This document shows, piece by piece, positions 16,806-29,399 of a DNA stretch of 64,000 bases (its first letter is position 1; each line of letters begins with the position of its first letter). The translations under genes were made by a program, and so were the position numbers. Origin of the DNA: Methylothermaceae bacterium (GTDB lineage: Bacteria > Pseudomonadota > Gammaproteobacteria > Methylococcales > Methylothermaceae); contig JALSIB010000037.1 in assembly GCA_026981855.1 (NCBI GenBank), forward strand, positions 62,001 through 126,000, in the 5' to 3' direction. The notes under the pieces are model-generated. The model worked only from the letters and a program-made list of their open reading frames with translations, did no database searches and was not told the DNA's origin.

Positions 16806-16818
16806 TTTGGTCACCTAT

Positions 16819-16851
16819 GAGCTATTCATGCCGTCCCTGTAAGAATAGCTC
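16819..16851 (-). terminator. Hairpin between asd and fimV
   Basis: GAGCTATTC (16819-16827) pairs perfectly with GAATAGCTC (16843-16851) around a 15-base loop, starting at the asd stop codon. No T-run follows on the minus strand, so it may be an RNA-stability or processing hairpin rather than an intrinsic terminator. Confidence 0.4.
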
Positions 16852-17872
16852 AAATATATTTTTTGACCAGCAGCTCGGCGATCTGCACGCTGTTGAGGGC
16901 GGCGCCTTTTCTCACGTTGTCGGCCACCACCCACAGGTCTATCCCCCGGGGGTGTGAAATGTCCTCACGGATCCTGCCCACATAGACCGGATCCCTTCCC
17001 GCGGCTTCAGTCACCGCCGTCGGATATCCTCCCGGCTGCCTGCTGTCGAGCACCTCCACACCCGGGGCGCGCGTCAACAACTCACGCACGGCTTTTGCGC
17101 TGATTTTCTCCCTGGTTTCGATATGGACCGCCTCGCTGTGTCCGTAGAAGACGGGCACCCGCGCCGTGGTGGGATTGACCTGAATCCGTTCGTCACCCAG
17201 AATCTTGCGGGTCTCCCACACCATTTTCATCTCTTCCTTGGTATAGCCGTTATCAAGAAAGACATCTATGTGCGGCAGGACGTTGAAGGCAATCTGTTTG
17301 GGATAGACCTTGCTCTCGATGGGCTTGCCATTGAGCAGATTGGCGGTCTGCATGGCCAGTTCCTCGATGGCTTCCTTGCCGGAGCCGGAAACCGCCTGAT
17401 AGGTACAGACATTGATTCTCTCGATGCCCACCGCATCGTGAATGGGCTTCAGGGCGACCACCATCTGGATGGTCGAGCAATTGGGGTTGGCGATGATGCC
17501 CCGGCGGGTGTAATCGGCAACCGTTTGTGGATTGACTTCGGGCACCACCAACGGGATATCGTCGTCATAACGAAACCGGGAAGTGTTGTCTATCACCACA
17601 CAGCCGGCCTCGGCCGCCAGCGGCGCGTATCGCTCGGAGATGGAGGCGCCGGCCGAAAACAGGCCGATCTGCGCCTTGCGGAAATCGAATTCGGCCAGAT
17701 CCTGCACCACCAGGGAACGATTTTTGAAGACAATCTTCTCGCCGGCCGAACGGCTGCTGGCCAGGGGGTATACTTCGCCTACGGGGAAATCGCGTGCCGC
17801 CAGAATTTCCAGCATCGCCTCGCCCACCGCGCCGGTGGCGCCGACGACGGCCACATTATAGGTCTTATTCAT
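16850..17872 (-). CDS. asd: Aspartate-semialdehyde dehydrogenase
   Basis: A 340-residue enzyme that reduces aspartyl phosphate to the semialdehyde feeding lysine, threonine, methionine and diaminopimelate synthesis. The N-terminal Rossmann motif GATGAVGEAML, the catalytic cysteine in NPNCSTIQ and the His-containing HSEAVHIET segment are visible. The ATG at 17872 is preferred because AAGGGAG lies just upstream; an in-frame ATG at 17887 overlaps the leuB stop. Confidence 0.95.
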   Translation of the reverse strand: MNKTYNVAVVGATGAVGEAMLEILAARDFPVGEVYPLASSRSAGEKIVFKNRSLVVQDLAEFDFRKAQIGLFSAGASISERYAPLAAEAGCVVIDNTSRFRYDDDIPLVVPEVNPQTVADYTRRGIIANPNCSTIQMVVALKPIHDAVGIERINVCTYQAVSGSGKEAIEELAMQTANLLNGKPIESKVYPKQIAFNVLPHIDVFLDNGYTKEEMKMVWETRKILGDERIQVNPTTARVPVFYGHSEAVHIETREKISAKAVRELLTRAPGVEVLDSRQPGGYPTAVTEAAGRDPVYVGRIREDISHPRGIDLWVVADNVRKGAALNSVQIAELLVKKYI

Positions 17873-17883
17873 TCTTTCTCCCT

Positions 17884-18969
17884 TCATGCCGAGGCCCGCA
17901 GTGCCTCGACCACCGCATCGCCCATCTCCGAAGTACTGACCTTGCGGCTGCCTTCGGAATAGATATCGGCGGTGCGGACACCGGAATCCAGTGCCGCATT
18001 CACGGCCTGTTCGATTCTGGCGGCGGTCGCCGCGTCATTGAAGCTGTAGCGGAACAGCATCGCCAAGGACAAGATCGTGGCCAGGGGATTAGCGATGTTC
18101 TTGCCGGCGATGTCCGGTGCGCTGCCGTGAATCGGTTCGTACATGCCCTTGCTGTGCTCGTCGAGGGAAGCGGAAGGCAACATCCCGATGGAACCTGTCA
18201 ACATCGCCGCACAATCGGACAGAATGTCTCCAAACATGTTGGTGGTCACCATCACGTCGAACTGCTTCGGCGCCCGCACCAACTGCATGGCGGCATTGTC
18301 CACATACATGTGGCTCAATTCCACTTCGGGATAGTCGCGACCGGTCTCGACGACCACTTCACGCCACAGTTCGGTACATTCCAACACGTTGGCCTTGTCC
18401 ACCGAGCACAATCTGCGACCGCGTTTCATGGCGGTCTCGAATGCCACCTGAACGATCCGGCGGATTTCCGATTCGCTGTAGACCAAAGTATTGAGGCCCA
18501 CCCGCTCACCATTGTCCAGGGTTCTGACCCCCCGGGGCTTGCCGAAATAAATCCCCCCGGTCAATTCGCGCACGATCAGAATATCGAGCCCGGCGACCAC
18601 TTCCGGTCTCAGAGTCGAGGCTTCCGCCAACTGGGGATAGAGAATGGCCGGGCGGAGATTGGCGAACAGACTCAACTCGGAGCGCAGGCCGAGCAACCCC
18701 CGCTCGGGCCGCACCGAATAGTCGAGAGACTCCCAGCGGGGCCCTCCGACGGCCCCCAACAATACCGCATCCGCCTCTTTGACCAGATTCAAGGTTTCCT
18801 GGGGCAACGGCGTTCCGGTCGCATCATAAGCGGCGCCCCCCACCAGGGCCTCCTCGGTTTCCACCTCGACGGAAAATATTTGCCGCAAGCAGTCCAGTAC
18901 TTTGAGGGCTTCGCGAATGATTTCCTGTCCGATGCCGTCTCCCGGCAAAACAGCTATTTTTTTTGTCAT
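17884..18969 (-). CDS. leuB: 3-isopropylmalate dehydrogenase
   Basis: A 361-residue NAD-dependent oxidative decarboxylase of leucine synthesis. The start region [10 protein letters not shown]-like ([16 protein letters not shown]), the Arg-containing substrate loop (LFANLRPA), the [13 protein letters not shown] segment and the NAD-binding [18 protein letters not shown] are diagnostic. The ATG at 18969 is chosen because [12 protein letters not shown] matches family N-termini. It lies 14 bases after leuD. Confidence 0.96.
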   Translation of the reverse strand: MTKKIAVLPGDGIGQEIIREALKVLDCLRQIFSVEVETEEALVGGAAYDATGTPLPQETLNLVKEADAVLLGAVGGPRWESLDYSVRPERGLLGLRSELSLFANLRPAILYPQLAEASTLRPEVVAGLDILIVRELTGGIYFGKPRGVRTLDNGERVGLNTLVYSESEIRRIVQVAFETAMKRGRRLCSVDKANVLECTELWREVVVETGRDYPEVELSHMYVDNAAMQLVRAPKQFDVMVTTNMFGDILSDCAAMLTGSIGMLPSASLDEHSKGMYEPIHGSAPDIAGKNIANPLATILSLAMLFRYSFNDAATAARIEQAVNAALDSGVRTADIYSEGSRKVSTSEMGDAVVEALRASA

Positions 18970-18983
18970 GAATTTCCTAGGTT

Positions 18984-19628
18984 TCAGGGTTGAATGGGAA
19001 CGAACAGCCAAGGCGCTTCTTCCCGCCGCCGGGCCTCGTAACCACGGATTTGTTCCGCATGTTCCAGGGTCAGGGCAATGTCGTCGAGCCCCTTGAGCAA
19101 TCTTTCCTTGCGCGAAGGTTCGATATCGAAACGAATGACCTGACCATCGGGCCTGGTGATCGTCTGGGTCGCCAGATCAACGGTCAATTCATAGCCCGGG
19201 CCGACCTCCCGGAACAGTTGATCGACCGTCTCCGGATCGAGGACGATGGGCAGCAAGCCATTCTTGAAGCAGTTGTTGAAAAAGATGTCGGCGAAACTGG
19301 GGGCGATGATCACCCGGATGCCATAATCCGCCAAGGCCCAGGGAGCGTGTTCACGCGACGAGCCGCAACCGAAGTTCTCCCGGGTCAGCAGGATCCGCCC
19401 GTGGGCGTACTGGGGCTGGTTGAGGACGAAATCGGGGTTTTTTGGTCGATCGGTGCAATCCATCTCCGGCTCGCCACGGTCGAGGTAGCGCCATTCATCG
19501 AAAAGGAACGGCCCGAAACCGCTGCGGCGGATCGACTTGAGAAATTGCTTGGGGATGATGGCGTCGGTATCCACATTGGCCCGATCCAACGGAATAACCT
19601 GGGAAGTGATTCGTTCGAACGCTTGCAT
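18984..19628 (-). CDS. leuD: 3-isopropylmalate dehydratase small subunit
   Basis: A 214-residue swivel-domain subunit that pairs with LeuC to isomerise 2-isopropylmalate. It shows the conserved [16 protein letters not shown] near the start and [15 protein letters not shown] near residue 75. It follows leuC after 3 bases. Confidence 0.96.
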   Translation of the reverse strand: MQAFERITSQVIPLDRANVDTDAIIPKQFLKSIRRSGFGPFLFDEWRYLDRGEPEMDCTDRPKNPDFVLNQPQYAHGRILLTRENFGCGSSREHAPWALADYGIRVIIAPSFADIFFNNCFKNGLLPIVLDPETVDQLFREVGPGYELTVDLATQTITRPDGQVIRFDIEPSRKERLLKGLDDIALTLEHAEQIRGYEARRREEAPWLFVPIQP

Positions 19629-19631
19629 GAC

Positions 19632-21032
19632 TTAAAAATCCCTCACATCAACGAAATGACCGGCAATGGCCGCGGCGGCCGCCATCGCCGGACTGACCAG
19701 ATGGGTCCGCCCCCCGTATCCCTGGCGGCCCTCGAAGTTACGGTTGGAGGTGGAGGCGCAACGCTCGCCCGGCTCCAGCCTGTCCGCATTCATGGCCAGG
19801 CACATGGAACAGCCCGGATCGCGCCATTCGAAACCTGCCTCGCGGAATACTTTGTCGAGCCCTTCTGCCTCCGCCTGCTCCTTGACCAGGCCGGAGCCGG
19901 GCACCACCATCGCGAGTCTGACGTTGGCGGCCACCTTGCGGCCCTTGATGACTTCGGCGGCAGCCCGCAGATCCTCGATTCGGGAATTGGTGCAGGAACC
20001 GATGAACACCTTGTCCAGTTGAATCTTCTGAATGGGCGTACCCGGTTTCAGGTCCATGTATTCCAGTGCCCGCACCATCCCCTTGCGTTTGGTGGCATCA
20101 GGCTCCCGGGCAGGGTCGGGTACCACACCATCGACGGGGGCGACCATTTCCGGAGAGGTTCCCCAGGTCACCTGGGGCCGAATAGCCCTGGCATCCAGTT
20201 CCACCACCCGATCGAATACCGCGTCGGCATCACTGTGCAGATCCCGCCATGCCTCGACGGCCTGATCCCACAGCGCTCCCTGTGGAACCAGCGGACGCCC
20301 CCGGAGATAATCGATGGTCTTGTCGTCCACGGCGATGAGACCGGCCCGGGCTCCGGCTTCGATGGCCATGTTGCAGATCGTCATCCGTCCTTCGACCGAC
20401 AGGGCCTCGATGGCTTCGCCCGCGAATTCTATGGTATACCCCGTACCTCCGGCGGTACCCAGTTCGCCGATGACCGCCAGAACGATATCTTTCGCGGTCA
20501 CGCCGGGGCCCACGTGCCCCTTGACCTGGACCCGCATGTTTCTTGCTTTCCTCATCCACAGAGTCTGGGTGGCGAGAACGTGCTCGACCTCCGAGGTCCC
20601 GATACCGAAAGCCAGCGCTCCCAACGCCCCGTGGGTGGAGGTATGGGAATCGCCACAGACCAGCGTGATCCCCGGCAGGGTAAATCCCTCCTCGGGGCCG
20701 ACCACATGCACGATTCCCTGGCGGTGATCACGCATGGAAAAAACCGGGATGCCGAATTCGGCACAGTTCTTTTCCAGCGTTTCCACCTGGAGGCGGGAAA
20801 CGGGATCGGCGATACCCCGGTCACGATTCTTGGTGGGAACATTATGGTCGGCCACCGCCAGATTGGCCTCGGGGCGCCAAGGTTTCCGGTTCGCCAGCCG
20901 CAATCCCTCGAAAGCCTGGGGAGAGGTCACTTCGTGAATGAGCTGGCGGTCGATGTAAAGCAAAGTGCTCCCGTCCGGATCGGTCCGGACCACGTGCGCA
21001 TCCCAAATCTTGTCGTATAAAGTCTTTCCCAT
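19632..21032 (-). CDS. leuC: 3-isopropylmalate dehydratase large subunit
   Basis: A 466-residue aconitase-family subunit. Three cluster-binding cysteines are visible in the expected contexts ([14 protein letters not shown] and [11 protein letters not shown]), along with the early [20 protein letters not shown] block. It is the first gene of leuC-leuD-leuB-asd. The 5-prime leader is short and shows no leucine-rich leader peptide. Confidence 0.96.
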   Translation of the reverse strand: MGKTLYDKIWDAHVVRTDPDGSTLLYIDRQLIHEVTSPQAFEGLRLANRKPWRPEANLAVADHNVPTKNRDRGIADPVSRLQVETLEKNCAEFGIPVFSMRDHRQGIVHVVGPEEGFTLPGITLVCGDSHTSTHGALGALAFGIGTSEVEHVLATQTLWMRKARNMRVQVKGHVGPGVTAKDIVLAVIGELGTAGGTGYTIEFAGEAIEALSVEGRMTICNMAIEAGARAGLIAVDDKTIDYLRGRPLVPQGALWDQAVEAWRDLHSDADAVFDRVVELDARAIRPQVTWGTSPEMVAPVDGVVPDPAREPDATKRKGMVRALEYMDLKPGTPIQKIQLDKVFIGSCTNSRIEDLRAAAEVIKGRKVAANVRLAMVVPGSGLVKEQAEAEGLDKVFREAGFEWRDPGCSMCLAMNADRLEPGERCASTSNRNFEGRQGYGGRTHLVSPAMAAAAAIAGHFVDVRDF

Positions 21033-21071
21033 GTTGAATCCTGGTTATCCGGGCTGTCGGTAAATGTTTCT

Positions 21072-21100
21072 ATTTTAAGGAGTCGAAGATCGCTTCACAA
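21072..21100 (-). promoter_or_regulatory. Sigma-70 promoter of the leuCDB-asd operon
   Basis: The minus strand carries TTGTGA, a 17-base spacer and TAAAAT, about 45 bases before the leuC ATG. The predicted leader of about 33 bases is too short for an attenuator. Confidence 0.55.
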
Positions 21101-21213
21101 TTCGACCCGGAAGCCGGGGCGAAGTTGCCATGAAACGCCGGCGTATGGGTGATACCGTCTGAAGAGGGAAACCCCATCAGCGAATTTGCAATGGCTGCCG
21201 GACACGGCCGGCA

Positions 21214-21888
<675 letters not shown>

Positions 21889-21940
21889 TTACCCATACCC
21901 ATTTGTACGGGCGTGAATTCCACTCTCCGAGGCGCGTGCG

Positions 21941-23565
<1,625 letters not shown>

Positions 23566-23577
23566 CAACGCCCTCCA

Positions 23578-23606
23578 CAAAGAAAGAGGGGGCGTAACGC
23601 CCCCTC
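23578..23606 (-). terminator. Rho-independent terminator between rpsA and ihfB
   Basis: A perfect 9-base stem (GAGGGGGCG/CGCCCCCTC, 23586-23606) with a 3-base loop is followed on the minus strand by TTTCTTTG. It sits directly before the ihfB ribosome site, so it should attenuate read-through from rpsA into ihfB. Confidence 0.7.
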
Positions 23607-23628
23607 GTCAATCGATCGACAGTGGATA

Positions 23629-25299
23629 TTACCCCTTGTCTTCCATCTGCTCCTTGAACAGGTCTCCCAATGTCGGTGCACCGGCCGCCTGCTGAGTGTA
23701 GTCCTTGAGGACCGCTTTCTCCTCTTCTTCCTCCTTGGCCTTGATGGACAACATGATCATCTTGTTCTTTTTGTCCACACCGATGAACTTGGCTTCCACC
23801 TCGTCACCTTCCTTGAGCAGGGTACGGGCATCCTCCACCTTGTCGCGCTTGATCTCGGAGGCTCTCAGGTAACCCAGAACCCCGTCGGCAAGTTCGATCA
23901 CGGCGCCTTTGGCATCCACTTCCTTGACCTCACCCTTGACGATGCTTCCCCGCTCATGTTCGGCCAGGAAGTTCTGGAAGGGATCCTGCTCCAGTTGCTT
24001 GATGCCCAGGGAGATACGCTCCCGCTCGGGATCGATGGCCAGAATGACCGCCTCGATTTCGTCACCTTTCTTGAAGTTGCGGATGGCTTCTTCGCCGCTT
24101 TCGTTCCAGGAAATGTCCGAAAGATGCACCAGACCGTCGATTCCACCTTCTAGGCCGACGAATATGCCGAAATCGGTGATCGACTTGATGGCGCCCTTGA
24201 CCTTTTCCCCCTTCCTGTGGGTGGCCGCAAATTCTTCCCAAGGATTGGGCTTGCACTGTTTCATGCCCAGAGAGATACGACGGCGCTCCTCGTCGATATC
24301 GAGCACCATCACCTCCACTTCGTCACCCACCTGAACCACTTTGGCCGGATTGACGTTCTTGTTGGTCCAGTCCATTTCGGAAACGTGCACCAGACCCTCG
24401 ACCCCATCCTCCAATTCGACGAAACAACCGTAGTCGGTCAAATTGGTCACCTTGCCGATCAGGCGGGTTCCCGGGGGATAACGGCGGGCGATGTCCTTCC
24501 ACGGATCTTCGCTCAATTGTTTCAAGCCGAGGGAAACCCGCTGCTTTTCCTCGTCGAACTTGAGCACCTTGACTTCGATCTCGTCACCCATCTGGACCAC
24601 TTCGGAGGGATGACGGACCCGCTTCCAGGCCATGTCGGTGATGTGCAGCAATCCGTCGATTCCGCCCAAATCGATGAAGGCGCCATAATCGGTGATGTTC
24701 TTGACCACGCCTTTGACCACCCCTTCTTCCTTGAGCCGCTGCAACAACTCTTCGCGTTCGGCGCTGTATTCCTGCTCGACCACCGCGCGGCGGGAAAGCA
24801 CGATGTTGTTACGCTTGGGATCGAGTTTGATGACCTTGAATTCCAGTTCCTGGCCTTCCAGGTGGGTGGTATCGCGCACCGGGCGCACATCCACCAGCGA
24901 ACCCGGCAGAAACGCCCGCAGAGGGCCGATTTCCACCGTGAAACCACCACGTACCTTGCCGGTAATCCGGCCCTTGATGGTTTCCCCTTTTTCGTAGGCT
25001 TCCTCGAGCTTTTCCCAGGCTCTGAGACGCTTGGCCTTCTCCCGCGACAGCAAGGTCGCACCCATGCCATCCTCGACCAGATCCAAAGCGACTTCCACTT
25101 CGTCGCCCACCTGGACTTCCAACTCACCATTTTCGTCCTGGAACTGCCATTTGGGGATGATTCCCTCGGACTTCAGCCCCGCATCGACGATGACGGCATC
25201 AGGGGTTATGTCCACCACTTTCGCCCGCAGCATGGAACCTGGGCGCATTTCAGTCTTGGCTAGACTTTCTTCAAATAATTCCGCAAAGCTTTCGCTCAT
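23629..25299 (-). CDS. rpsA: 30S ribosomal protein S1
   Basis: A 556-residue protein with six S1 RNA-binding domains in tandem; the repeats are seen in phrases such as [26 protein letters not shown] and [27 protein letters not shown]. It brings mRNA to the ribosome. The ATG at 25299 gives the family start [13 protein letters not shown]. The start has no strong Shine-Dalgarno and a 6-base-pair hairpin (25316-25331) sits about 15 bases upstream. This recalls the structured, weak-SD leaders by which S1 controls its own mRNA in enterobacteria (inference). Confidence 0.96.
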   Translation of the reverse strand: MSESFAELFEESLAKTEMRPGSMLRAKVVDITPDAVIVDAGLKSEGIIPKWQFQDENGELEVQVGDEVEVALDLVEDGMGATLLSREKAKRLRAWEKLEEAYEKGETIKGRITGKVRGGFTVEIGPLRAFLPGSLVDVRPVRDTTHLEGQELEFKVIKLDPKRNNIVLSRRAVVEQEYSAEREELLQRLKEEGVVKGVVKNITDYGAFIDLGGIDGLLHITDMAWKRVRHPSEVVQMGDEIEVKVLKFDEEKQRVSLGLKQLSEDPWKDIARRYPPGTRLIGKVTNLTDYGCFVELEDGVEGLVHVSEMDWTNKNVNPAKVVQVGDEVEVMVLDIDEERRRISLGMKQCKPNPWEEFAATHRKGEKVKGAIKSITDFGIFVGLEGGIDGLVHLSDISWNESGEEAIRNFKKGDEIEAVILAIDPERERISLGIKQLEQDPFQNFLAEHERGSIVKGEVKEVDAKGAVIELADGVLGYLRASEIKRDKVEDARTLLKEGDEVEAKFIGVDKKNKMIMLSIKAKEEEEEKAVLKDYTQQAAGAPTLGDLFKEQMEDKG

Positions 25300-25372
25300 A
25301 TTGTTACAATCCACTCCCGGCATCGGCCGGGACAAACAACGATAATTCGTTAGGTTTCAACCAACTGCCGTC

Positions 25373-26077
25373 TCACCGGGAATCGGTCGCCCCAGGCGGG
25401 GCTTTCAGCTTCCGGGGCAGCAGCGCCAAAATTTTTTCAGTGACCTCTTCCACCGACATTTCCGAAGAGTCGATGACCACCGCATCTTCAGCAGGTATCA
25501 GGGGAGCCTCCTTGCGCTCGCGGTCACGCCGGTCCCTTTGCTCCAAGTCCTTGATAATTTGATCAAGATTAACATCCAACCCCTGCGATTTCAACTGCAG
25601 GAAGCGGCGCCTGGCCCGTTCCCCGAGGCTGGCATCGAGGAAAACCTTGAAAGGCGCATCGGGAAACACCACCGTTCCCATGTCACGGCCATCGGCCACC
25701 AGGCCCGGAGGCTGCCTGAAGGCACGCTGCTTTTCCAGCAACGCCCGACGGACCTTGGGAAAGGCAGCGATTCTCGAAGCCATCCGCCCGCATTCCTCCG
25801 TGTAAAGACACCTCGTGACCTCTTCGCCATCGACCCAGACCTGGACACCATCGTCGCATTTGAATTCCAGCGCCATTTCCGCCGCCACCCGGGCCACGGC
25901 CCGCTCGTCATCGGCAGGAATACCGCGGGCCTGTACCGCCCACGCCAAGGCGCGATAGATGGCCCCGCTATCGAGAAAGTGCCATCCCAGGCGCCTGGCG
26001 ATGAGGCGGCTCACCGTACCCTTCCCGGCGCCGCTGGGCCCATCGATGGTCAGCACCGGCACTTCCTGGTCAGTCAC
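25373..26077 (-). CDS. cmk: Cytidylate kinase
   Basis: A 234-residue CMP/dCMP kinase. P-loop GPSGAGKGTVSRLIA is at about 13-27, followed by LDSGAIYRALAW and DGRDMGTVVFPDA. It overlaps the aroA stop by 8 bases, in the conserved aroA-cmk-rpsA order. Confidence 0.96.
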   Translation of the reverse strand: MTDQEVPVLTIDGPSGAGKGTVSRLIARRLGWHFLDSGAIYRALAWAVQARGIPADDERAVARVAAEMALEFKCDDGVQVWVDGEEVTRCLYTEECGRMASRIAAFPKVRRALLEKQRAFRQPPGLVADGRDMGTVVFPDAPFKVFLDASLGERARRRFLQLKSQGLDVNLDQIIKDLEQRDRRDRERKEAPLIPAEDAVVIDSSEMSVEEVTEKILALLPRKLKAPPGATDSR

Positions 26078-27389
26078 ACTCGATCACCTCCACCTGGAGC
26101 CCCAGACGGTTGGCCAATGAGGAGAAACCAGGAAAGGATGTATTGACGTTGGCGCAATCCTCTATCTCTATGGCCTCGCTGGCTCTCAAGGCTGCAATGG
26201 CGAAGGCCATGGCGATACGATGGTCGCCGTGGGAAAGTACCCGACCCCCTTCGATCCGCCCCCCCCGGATGACGATACCGTCAGGCGTGGGTCGGGCATC
26301 GATGCCCAACGCCGTCAGGCCGTCGGCCATCACCTGAATCCGGTCGCTCTCCTTGACTCTCAGTTCCGCCGCCCCCCTCAGCACGGTTTCGCCTTCCGCG
26401 CAGGCGGCGGCCACGAACAACACCGGGAACTCGTCGATCGCCAGCGGCACCAGTTTTTCCGGGATCTGTATTCCCTTGAGTGAACGCGATACCACCCGCA
26501 AATCGGCCACCGGCTCCCCACCCACCATGCGGGAATTGAGCACTTCGATCTTGGCACCCATCAGCCGTAGAATATCGATCACCCCGGTACGGGTGGGATT
26601 GATCCCCACATGCTCCAGAAGCAATTCGGAACCCGGCGCAATGCTGGCACCCACCAGGAAAAACGCCGCCGATGAAATATCGGCCGGGACGTCCAGGTCC
26701 GTCGCCTCCAGCCGCCCCCCGCCCCCGAGACAGACCCGGCTGCCTTCACGCCTGACTGCATAGCCGAAGCCCTGCAACATACGCTCGGTATGGTCCCGGG
26801 TCGGAGCGGGCTCGGTCACACAGGTGTTTCCCTCCGCGTATAGTCCGGCGAGCAACAGACACGACTTCACCTGGGCGCTCGCCACCGGCATGACGTAATC
26901 GATGCCATGCAGCTTTTGCCCCCCGTAAATATGGATTGGCGCCGTACCCGCTTCCGTGGTTTCAATCCTGGCGCCCATCCGTTGCAATGGCTCCGTCACC
27001 CGCCGCATGGGCCGCTTCGAAAGCGAACTGTCCCCCGTCAGTACGGAGTCGAAGGGCTGCCCGGCCAAAAGTCCGCACAAAAGGCGCATGGAAGTTCCGG
27101 AATTGCCGAGATACAGGGGCCGGGAAGCCGCCTGCAGCCCATCCAGCCCCACCCCGTGAATGGTCAGCCGTCCTTGCTCCGGACCCTCGATCTCCACGCC
27201 CATCTGCCGGAAGGCCGCCAAAGTCGCCAAGGCGTCTTCGGCCTCCAGGAACCCGGTCACCCGGGTCGTACCCTCGGCAAGGGAACCCAGCATCACCGCC
27301 CGGTGGGAGATGGATTTGTCCCCCGGCACCCTGGCCGTCCCCTTGAGCGCGCCACCAGGCGCCACCCGATAATCGATCCTCAGCGTCAT
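26070..27389 (-). CDS. aroA: 3-phosphoshikimate 1-carboxyvinyltransferase (EPSP synthase)
   Basis: A 439-residue enzyme of the shikimate pathway. Conserved substrate loops are visible: PGDKSISHRAVMLGSLAEG, LGNSGTSMRLLCGLLAGQ, the RVKESDRI-type LRVKESDRIQ and HGDHRIAMAF. It is a separate gene, not fused to tyrA as in pseudomonads, and overlaps tyrA by 4 bases (ATGA). Confidence 0.96.
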   Translation of the reverse strand: MTLRIDYRVAPGGALKGTARVPGDKSISHRAVMLGSLAEGTTRVTGFLEAEDALATLAAFRQMGVEIEGPEQGRLTIHGVGLDGLQAASRPLYLGNSGTSMRLLCGLLAGQPFDSVLTGDSSLSKRPMRRVTEPLQRMGARIETTEAGTAPIHIYGGQKLHGIDYVMPVASAQVKSCLLLAGLYAEGNTCVTEPAPTRDHTERMLQGFGYAVRREGSRVCLGGGGRLEATDLDVPADISSAAFFLVGASIAPGSELLLEHVGINPTRTGVIDILRLMGAKIEVLNSRMVGGEPVADLRVVSRSLKGIQIPEKLVPLAIDEFPVLFVAAACAEGETVLRGAAELRVKESDRIQVMADGLTALGIDARPTPDGIVIRGGRIEGGRVLSHGDHRIAMAFAIAALRASEAIEIEDCANVNTSFPGFSSLANRLGLQVEVIECD

Positions 27390-28261
27390 GTCTTACCCGT
27401 GTATTGATTCAGAAATCTCTGCCGGGCCGTTTTGGCCTCGGAAAAATAGGCCCGCATTTTTTCCCGCTGCTCCCCCTCCAGCAGCCGATTGAAATCCTGG
27501 AGCTCCACCTCGAACTGCCGCAGAAAACCGAGAATTTCGTCCCGGTTGGCGATACAGATGTCCGCCCACATACCGGGATCACTGGAGGCGATACGGGTGA
27601 AATCCTTGAACCCCCCCGCGGCATACTGGAAAATCTCGTCCTTCTCGTCCTTGCGGCCCAGAAGGTGGGTCAGGGCATAGGCGATGATGTGGGGAAGGTG
27701 GCTGGTCGCCGCGAGCACGTGATCGTGATGGGCCACGCTCATATCGTGGACTTCGGCCCCAAGCGCCTGCCAGAACGAACGCACCGTTTCCAGCGCCTTC
27801 ACATCGGTGTCGGGAAGAGGCGTCAGAATCACCCGCTTGCCTGCGAACAAATCCGCGACCGCAGCCTTCACCCCGCTCAACTCCCGCCCGGCGATGGGAT
27901 GGGCCGGCACGAAATTTTCGGGCACCCGGTCAAAAATCTGTCCGGCCGCCCGAACGATACTGCCCTTGGCGCTTCCCACATCGGTATAGAAAGCGCTTTG
28001 GGACCAAAAAGGCTTCAACCCTTCGAGAACGCTGGGGATCTGCCCCACCGGCGTGGCGATCACGACCGCCTCGGCCCCCTGGACCGCAGCCGCCATGTCA
28101 CCCGTCCCCCTGTCGATCACACCCAGCGCCTCCGCCTGCTGCAGGGCGCCGACATCCCGATCCACCGCCACAATCTCGCGGCACATCGAGCGGGTTCTGG
28201 CAGCCAGGGCAATGGAGCCGCCAATCAAACCGACTCCGATGATACACAAGCGATCTAGCAT
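27386..28261 (-). CDS. tyrA: Prephenate (arogenate) dehydrogenase
   Basis: A 291-residue monofunctional TyrA. The NAD(P)-binding GVGLIGGSIALAAR is at about 9-22, and the HPIAGRELSGV loop holds the catalytic-region His. No chorismate mutase domain is attached. It converts prephenate to 4-hydroxyphenylpyruvate for tyrosine. Overlaps the hisC stop by 7 bases. Confidence 0.93.
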   Translation of the reverse strand: MLDRLCIIGVGLIGGSIALAARTRSMCREIVAVDRDVGALQQAEALGVIDRGTGDMAAAVQGAEAVVIATPVGQIPSVLEGLKPFWSQSAFYTDVGSAKGSIVRAAGQIFDRVPENFVPAHPIAGRELSGVKAAVADLFAGKRVILTPLPDTDVKALETVRSFWQALGAEVHDMSVAHHDHVLAATSHLPHIIAYALTHLLGRKDEKDEIFQYAAGGFKDFTRIASSDPGMWADICIANRDEILGFLRQFEVELQDFNRLLEGEQREKMRAYFSEAKTARQRFLNQYTGKT

Positions 28262-29376
28262 CCCAGCACCTTGTCCAGCGCCTGAATGAAAACGGTATTT
28301 TCTTCCGCTGTTCCCACCGAAACCCGTAGATGGCGCGGCATGCCATAATTGGCGACCGGCCGCACGATCACCCCTTGCCGCAACAGCCCTTCGAAAACCG
28401 GCCCGGCCTCTCTGCCCACGTCTACGGTGATGAAGTTACCCACCGATGGAATGCATTCCAACCGCCGCGCCTGCAAAGCGGACTGGAGAAAGGCCAGCCC
28501 TTCCCGGTTGAGGCGCCGGCTCCGCTGCAGATATGCCTCGTCACCCAGCGCTGCTTCGGCTGCCGCCAGCGCCAGGGCGTTGACGTTGAAAGGCTGGCGC
28601 ACCCGATTGAGCAATTCGGCCACATCCGGGTGGGAAACGGCGTAGCCGACTCTCAGCCCGGCGAGCCCGTAAGCCTTTGAAAAGGTGCGGGTGACGATCA
28701 GATTGGGGAAGCGGTCCAGCCATTGCAGGGAATCGGGATAATCTTCCGTATCCACATATTCGAAATAGGCCTCGTCCACCACAGCCAGAACCTGCGGTGG
28801 CAAGGCTTCGAGGAAGTCTCCCAGCGCCTTGGTGGTCACGTAAGTGCCGGTCGGATTGTTGGGATTGGCGATGAACACCACCGTGGTATCGTCGGCCACT
28901 TGCCCCAGCATCGCGCCCAGATCGTGTCCGTAGCTCGGCCCACGGCTGCCATCATGGGCCTTGGCCACCCTTGATTCGGCCCCCACCGACTGGACCGAGA
29001 TGGGGTACACGGCGAAGGCATGCTCGGAAAACACCGCGCTGCGATCAGGCCCCAAAAAAGTACGGGCGATGAGATCCAGCACATCGTTGGAACCATTGCC
29101 CAGAGTGATCTGCTCCGGCTTCACTCCCAGTTTGCCCGCCAGGGCCCGCTTGAGGGAGAAGCCACTGCCGTCGGGATAACGGGCACAATCCGGCAACGCC
29201 CGCTCCATCGCCGCCAAGGCGCGTGGCGAGGGCCCCAGGGGATTCTCGTTGGACGCCAGCTTGACGATCTTTTCCGCATCCAGCCCCAGTTCACGGGCCA
29301 GCTCCTCGACAGGCTTGCCTGGTTGATAGGGTGTCAGGCCCAGAACAGCCTGAACACACAACATTTTGAAATCCAT
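28255..29376 (-). CDS. hisC: Histidinol-phosphate / aromatic aminotransferase
   Basis: A 373-residue fold-type I PLP enzyme. The Schiff-base lysine lies in TRTFSKAYGLAGLRVGYA and the PLP phosphate region in ANPNNPTGTYV. The ATG at 29376 is chosen because MDFKMLCVQAVLGLTPYQPG matches family N-termini; a longer ORF reading overlaps pheA. Set between pheA and tyrA, it may act on aromatic keto acids as well as histidinol phosphate. Confidence 0.93.
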   Translation of the reverse strand: MDFKMLCVQAVLGLTPYQPGKPVEELARELGLDAEKIVKLASNENPLGPSPRALAAMERALPDCARYPDGSGFSLKRALAGKLGVKPEQITLGNGSNDVLDLIARTFLGPDRSAVFSEHAFAVYPISVQSVGAESRVAKAHDGSRGPSYGHDLGAMLGQVADDTTVVFIANPNNPTGTYVTTKALGDFLEALPPQVLAVVDEAYFEYVDTEDYPDSLQWLDRFPNLIVTRTFSKAYGLAGLRVGYAVSHPDVAELLNRVRQPFNVNALALAAAEAALGDEAYLQRSRRLNREGLAFLQSALQARRLECIPSVGNFITVDVGREAGPVFEGLLRQGVIVRPVANYGMPRHLRVSVGTAEENTVFIQALDKVLGC

Positions 29377-29399
29377 GACCTGGCCTCTCTGACGTGCGT

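Noticed and set aside
19100-21060. Leucine leader-peptide attenuator before leuC
   Set aside because: The predicted leader is about 33 bases with no Leu-codon run or alternative hairpins.
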